Shown: positions 5,422 through 8,134 of the stretch, in pieces
Layout of the letters: each line of letters begins with the position of its first letter
Position numbering within the stretch: position 1 is the stretch's first letter
Assembly (NCBI GenBank): GCA_937928295.1
Contig: CALEYY010000259.1
Span: forward strand, 1-8,134
Direction: 5' to 3'
DNA from: an uncultured Moraxellaceae bacterium
GTDB lineage: Bacteria; Pseudomonadota; Gammaproteobacteria; Pseudomonadales; Moraxellaceae
DNA length: 8,134 bases
Program-made: the position numbers and the translations under genes
Notes under the pieces: generated by a model
What the model was told of the DNA's origin: nothing
The model's input: only the letters and a program-made list of their open reading frames with translations
The model's database searches: none

Positions 5422-7111
5422 AACGGGCAATCGCTACAGCGTGGTCTGGTTCAAGCGTGATCTGCGCTGCCACGACCATGCTGCCCTGATCGACGCCGCG
5501 CGGTCAGGGCCGATCTTGTGCGTGTACATCGTCGAGCCCACGCTGTGGGCTCAGGCCGATGCAGCCAGACAGCACTATCATTTTATCCGTGAAAGCCTGC
5601 AAGACCTCGCTATGGCACTGCGCCAGCTTGGCGGTGACTTGCGTGTTTTTGCGGGCGAAGCCGTCGAGATTTTGTCTCGTATCTATGCCAACTCGCCGTT
5701 TGCTGCGCTCTTTTCACATGAAGAGACGGGCAACCACGCCAGTTATCAGCGTGATCTGGCGGTGAAAGCTTGGTGCAAGTCGCAGTCGCTGCCATGGCAT
5801 GAGTCGCGCCAGTTTGGTGTGCTGCGCGGCTTGAGTAATCGCAACGACTGGCAAGAGGGCTGGGAGCGCCACATGGCCGCCAGCCAGCTGCATTTGCCCG
5901 AGGCATTGCAGTTTTTTGCGCTGCCCCTGGCGCAACTGCCGCTGCCCAGTGCCGATCAATTGCAGCTGCCGGCGTACGAGCCTCGGCAGCGACAACACGG
6001 CGGGCGCATCTTGGCGCTGCAAGTGCTGAATGAGTTTCTTAACGACCGCAGCCAGCAATATCGCGGCGGTATTTCATCGCCGTTGTCGGCCACATCGGCA
6101 TGCTCAAGGCTGTCGCCCTACCTTGCGTTTGGCTGTCTTAGCCTGCGCGAGGTTGTGCAAGCGACTCATCTGCAGATCAAGCGGCTGCCGGCCAGCGCCT
6201 TGCAGCAGCGCCGTGGCCTGGAGGCGTTCATCAGCAGGCTTTATTGGCACTGCCATTTCATTCAGAAGCTCGAAAGCGAGCCGGCGCTGGAGTGGCAAAA
6301 CTTGCATCGTGGCTATGATGGTTTGCGTGAGGACGACTGGAACGAGGCACATTTTCAGGCGCTGATCCGTGGCAGAACGGGCTGGCCGTTGGTGGATGCC
6401 TGCGTGATGATGTTGCACCACACCGGCTGGCTGAACTTTCGTATGCGCGCCATGCTGGTGTCGGTAGCGGCGTACCCGCTCTGGCTGCATTGGCGGCCTG
6501 TCGGCGAATGGCTGGCTCGCGAGTTTCTCGACTACGAGCCGGGCATCCACTGGAGTCAGCTGCAAATGCAGTCGGGCACCACCGGCATCAACACCACGCG
6601 GGTTTACAACCCGATCAAACAAGCGCAAGACCACGACCCCAAAGGCATCTTTGTGCGCCGCTGGCTGCCGCACATGCGGCGTGTGCCCGACACCTGGTTG
6701 TTCGAGCCTTGGCTCATGCCGCCTGAGGTGCAACGGCACTGCGGCCTGACGGTGGGCAGTGGGCCTGATGACGACATTCCCCTGCCCGTGGTGGACTTGG
6801 CCGAGGCCACGCGCCAGTCCAAAGCCGCGCTGCACGCGCGCCGCGCCGGCCGCCAGGCCCGCGATGCCGGCGCCGAGCGCAAACGCATAGGTGTCCACCC
6901 GCGCCGTGTTCACGCCCACGCAGGCGGCCATGCGTCGGTTCTGCGTGACGCCGCGCACGAACAGGCCCAGCCGGGTGCGGCCGATCAGCAGGGCCATGCC
7001 CAGCAGCACGGCGGCATGACCCAGCGAACGCATGATCAGCCCCGGCAACCGGTTATTTTGATGAACCATGACTCCTCCTGTCAGTGGCATTTCAAACCCG
7101 GTGCATTATAG
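5408..7111 (+). CDS. Cryptochrome/photolyase-family flavoprotein with abnormal C-terminal tail
   Basis: A 567-residue frame; only about 480 residues are photolyase. These enzymes use FAD and blue light to repair pyrimidine dimers, or act as light sensors. The N-terminal Rossmann antenna domain starts VVWFKRDLRCHDHAAL (about 12-27). The helical FAD domain has SRLSPYLAFGCLSLREV (233-249), LYWHCHF (278-284), TGWPLVDACVMMLHHTGWLNFRMR (324-347) and VYNPIKQAQDHDPKGIFVRRWLPHM (399-423). Its natural end should follow VVDLAEATRQSKAALHARRA (461-480). Residues 481-567 (GRQARDAGAERK onward) are rich in R, H, Q and A and come from the antisense strand of a urtB-like fragment. Translation is probably coupled to litR, since the ATG lies inside its last codons and no good ribosome site is seen. 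Repair and sensory roles cannot be told apart from sequence. The catalytic core looks intact, so it may still function. Confidence 0.88.
   Translation: MARAETGNRYSVVWFKRDLRCHDHAALIDAARSGPILCVYIVEPTLWAQADAARQHYHFIRESLQDLAMALRQLGGDLRVFAGEAVEILSRIYANSPFAALFSHEETGNHASYQRDLAVKAWCKSQSLPWHESRQFGVLRGLSNRNDWQEGWERHMAASQLHLPEALQFFALPLAQLPLPSADQLQLPAYEPRQRQHGGRILALQVLNEFLNDRSQQYRGGISSPLSATSACSRLSPYLAFGCLSLREVVQATHLQIKRLPASALQQRRGLEAFISRLYWHCHFIQKLESEPALEWQNLHRGYDGLREDDWNEAHFQALIRGRTGWPLVDACVMMLHHTGWLNFRMRAMLVSVAAYPLWLHWRPVGEWLAREFLDYEPGIHWSQLQMQSGTTGINTTRVYNPIKQAQDHDPKGIFVRRWLPHMRRVPDTWLFEPWLMPPEVQRHCGLTVGSGPDDDIPLPVVDLAEATRQSKAALHARRAGRQARDAGAERKRIGVHPRRVHAHAGGHASVLRDAAHEQAQPGAADQQGHAQQHGGMTQRTHDQPRQPVILMNHDSSCQWHFKPGAL
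6848..7069 (-). pseudogene. Fragment of a urea/branched-chain amino-acid ABC permease gene (urtB-like), fused at both ends
   Basis: On the minus strand, residues 21-73 of the frame starting at 7069 read VLLGMALLIGRTRLGLFVRG, then VTQNRRMAACVGVNTARVDT, then YAFALGAGIAGLA. I recognise this as the internal RTRLG..VTQNRRMAA..GAGIAGLAG segment of UrtB, an inner-membrane permease of the urea ABC transporter (LivH family). Homology covers only about 6851-7009, roughly 53 codons out of the 300 or more expected. The downstream motif starting GCALSQIGN is replaced by antisense photolyase sequence. The first 20 codons after the ATG do not look like the matching part of UrtB. The start has AGGAGG (7074-7079) and a TATAAT box (7105-7110). 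The frame stays open leftward to 6104, but that part is a shadow of the photolyase gene. The fragment cannot make a working permease. Confidence 0.75.
7074..7110 (-). promoter_or_regulatory. Antisense -10 box and strong ribosome site before the urtB-like fragment
   Basis: The minus strand holds a perfect TATAAT at 7105-7110 and AGGAGG at 7074-7079, four bases before the ATG at 7067-7069. No good -35 was found 16-18 bases upstream of the TATAAT. If active, it would send transcription into the photolyase 3' end. The TATAAT overlaps the photolyase TAG stop (7109-7111). Confidence 0.45.
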
Positions 7112-7282
7112 AGAGAAGCCCGTCACCTGAATGCACATTGCAGCAAGTCCAGACTACGGAACGACAAGCGATCAAAAGCTTCTCACCGCCTCATTTTCAC
7201 ATCTCCATATGCTGGAAACATCAAAGAGACCGGACAGGCTGCGGGGTAGAATTCCTTATCCCGAAATTCACTGAAAACCGCC
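7112..7282. other. Intergenic region between photolyase/urtB fragment and hydrolase
   Basis: 171 bases with no gene. A TAGAAT box at 7247-7252 could be a -10 for the hydrolase, but its -35 is poor. The region lies between divergent starts, the minus-strand fragment at 7069 and the plus-strand hydrolase at 7283. No terminator for the photolyase transcript was found. Confidence 0.4.
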
Positions 7283-8134
7283 ATGCCCCTGTCCACTTTT
7301 ACCGTCGAACGCGACGCCGTCCGAATCGTTGTCCATGCCTGCGGCCAGGGCCCCCGCGTGGTGATGATGCCCTCGCTGGGACGCGGCGCTTCGGATTTTT
7401 TTGTCATTGCCGAGCGCCTTGCTGCAGCCGGTTATCGCGCACTGTGTCCGGAACCGCGCGGGCTCGGCGGCAGCCGGGGACCGCTGCACGGCATCACGCT
7501 GCATGATTTCGCCAAGGACATCGCCATGGTCATCGAACATGACGGCGGCGGACCGACCGTTGTTGCCGGTCATGCCTTCGGCAACTTCGTCGCACGCACA
7601 ATGGCCGCCGACCATCCGAAGCTGGTTCGCGCCGTGGTATTGCTGGCAGCGACCCACACCTGGCCGCTCGCCCCCGAACTGCGCGACTCGATCAACAAAT
7701 GCCATCAGATGGATCTGCCGGAAGCGACGAGGCTCAAACATCTGCAACATGTGTTTTTTGCGCCCGGCAACGACGCCAGCGTCTGGCTCGGCGGCTGGGA
7801 CGAAGAAGTGATGCATGCCGAGCGTGACGCCACCGAAGCCACACCGAAACCGGAATGGTGGACCGCAGGCACGGCGCCGGTGCTTGACGTGCTGTCATTG
7901 AAAGATCCGCTGTCACCGCCGGACAGCATCTACAACTACCGCGACCAGTGGGGCGCGGACCGCGTGACGATCGCCAAAATCGACAACGCCGCGCATGCAC
8001 TGCTGCCGGAGCAGCCGGCCGCGGTTGCCGACGCCATCATCGGCTATATGAATCATGTAATTGTTTTATATAGTTATGTAACAACTGAAGTATTTAATAG
8101 GCTCACCTTTGAACGGAGTTATCTGATAACTACT
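7283..8134 (+). CDS. Alpha/beta hydrolase-fold protein lacking the nucleophile serine; 3' end open at window edge
   Basis: 284 codons without a stop to the window end. Residues 1-256 read as an alpha/beta hydrolase: an early strand VVMMPSLGRGASDF (about 26-39), CPEPRGLGGS (55-64), nucleophile elbow at 93-101 (VVAGHAFGN), an acid loop SLKDPLSPPD (205-214) and a histidine loop IDNAAHALLPEQP (233-245). In active hydrolases the elbow is G-x-S-x-G; here it is G96-H-A98-F-G100, so the serine is alanine while D208 and H238 remain. Serine-hydrolase activity is therefore doubtful; a binding role or serine-free chemistry is possible. No signal peptide is seen, so it is likely cytoplasmic. ATG 7283 has no clear Shine-Dalgarno. 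After GYM (codon 256, base 8050) composition turns AT-rich and the residues NHVIVLYSYVTTEVF no longer look native, suggesting the original end was lost. The substrate is unknown. Confidence 0.8.
   Translation, partial: MPLSTFTVERDAVRIVVHACGQGPRVVMMPSLGRGASDFFVIAERLAAAGYRALCPEPRGLGGSRGPLHGITLHDFAKDIAMVIEHDGGGPTVVAGHAFGNFVARTMAADHPKLVRAVVLLAATHTWPLAPELRDSINKCHQMDLPEATRLKHLQHVFFAPGNDASVWLGGWDEEVMHAERDATEATPKPEWWTAGTAPVLDVLSLKDPLSPPDSIYNYRDQWGADRVTIAKIDNAAHALLPEQPAAVADAIIGYMNHVIVLYSYVTTEVFNRLTFERSYLITT
8051..8134. other. AT-rich segment at window end, possible edge of inserted DNA
   Basis: From 8051 the sequence changes abruptly from GC-rich coding DNA to AT-rich DNA. It holds two similar 15-bp dyads and no recognisable gene. 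It may be the edge of a mobile or foreign element that entered the hydrolase 3' end. The window is too short beyond it to say more. Confidence 0.4.
8072..8131. repeat. Two related 15-bp dyads, 45 bases apart
   Basis: AGTTATGTAACAACT (8072-8086) and AGTTATCTGATAACT (8117-8131) match at 12 of 15 positions. The second is a perfect palindrome with 7-bp arms around one base; the first is an imperfect dyad. The spacing suits operator sites or end-proximal sites of a mobile element. Neither role is proven. Confidence 0.45.

Noticed and set aside
6104..7090. 328-codon minus-strand open frame
   Set aside because: Only codons 21-73 after the ATG at 7069 resemble a known protein (UrtB). The rest is the antisense of the photolyase coding region, open because of GC-rich codon bias. 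Reported only as a gene fragment.
1..8134. CRISPR arrays, complete insertion sequences, rRNA genes
   Set aside because: No regularly spaced repeats, transposase motifs or rRNA-like sequence were seen.

Overview
The window looks like the chromosome of a betaproteobacterium, possibly of the Neisseriales or Burkholderiales; this rests on gene order and protein style only. Its left half is housekeeping DNA with everything on the minus strand. Reading leftward there is a four-tRNA operon (Pro-TGG, Arg-TCT, His-GTG, Lys-CTT) ending in a clear intrinsic terminator. It is followed by tig (trigger factor), clpP and the first 175 codons of clpX. This protein-folding and proteolysis cluster is well known in proteobacteria. 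Each block has a readable promoter: TTGACT-17-TATGAT with a GC-rich discriminator for the tRNAs, and CTGGCA-17-TATAAT for tig. A 10-bp perfect hairpin between tig and clpP may attenuate or end the tig transcript.

To the right, on the plus strand, lies a blue-light/B12 photoresponse cluster. It holds a small TIGR03643/DUF2805 protein, an overlapping NAD(P)-binding SDR-like protein, a MerR-type cobalamin photoreceptor of the LitR/CarH class, and a cryptochrome/photolyase-family flavoprotein that overlaps litR. LitR keeps both cobalamin signatures (W-x9-EH and E-x-H-x2-G), which suggests a true AdoB12 light sensor. The litR upstream region carries tandem 11-bp repeats and two TTTGT-N5-ACAAA palindromes, good candidates for its autoregulatory operator.

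From about position 6848 the DNA appears rearranged. The photolyase reading frame runs off its normal C-terminus (about residue 480) and continues for 87 codons antisense through a fragment of a urea/branched-chain ABC permease gene (urtB-like). That fragment, on the minus strand, has its own ATG, an AGGAGG ribosome site and a TATAAT box, so the photolyase 3' end may also be read by an antisense transcript. Next comes a plus-strand alpha/beta hydrolase-fold protein whose nucleophile serine is replaced by alanine (G-H-A-F-G). At about 8051 the composition changes sharply from GC-rich to AT-rich, and the hydrolase frame runs without a stop to the window edge. Two related 15-bp dyads lie in that AT-rich end. 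The segment 6848-8050 is therefore bounded by two apparent breakpoints.

No CRISPR array, complete insertion sequence or rRNA was seen. No gene-free stretch exceeds 300 bases.
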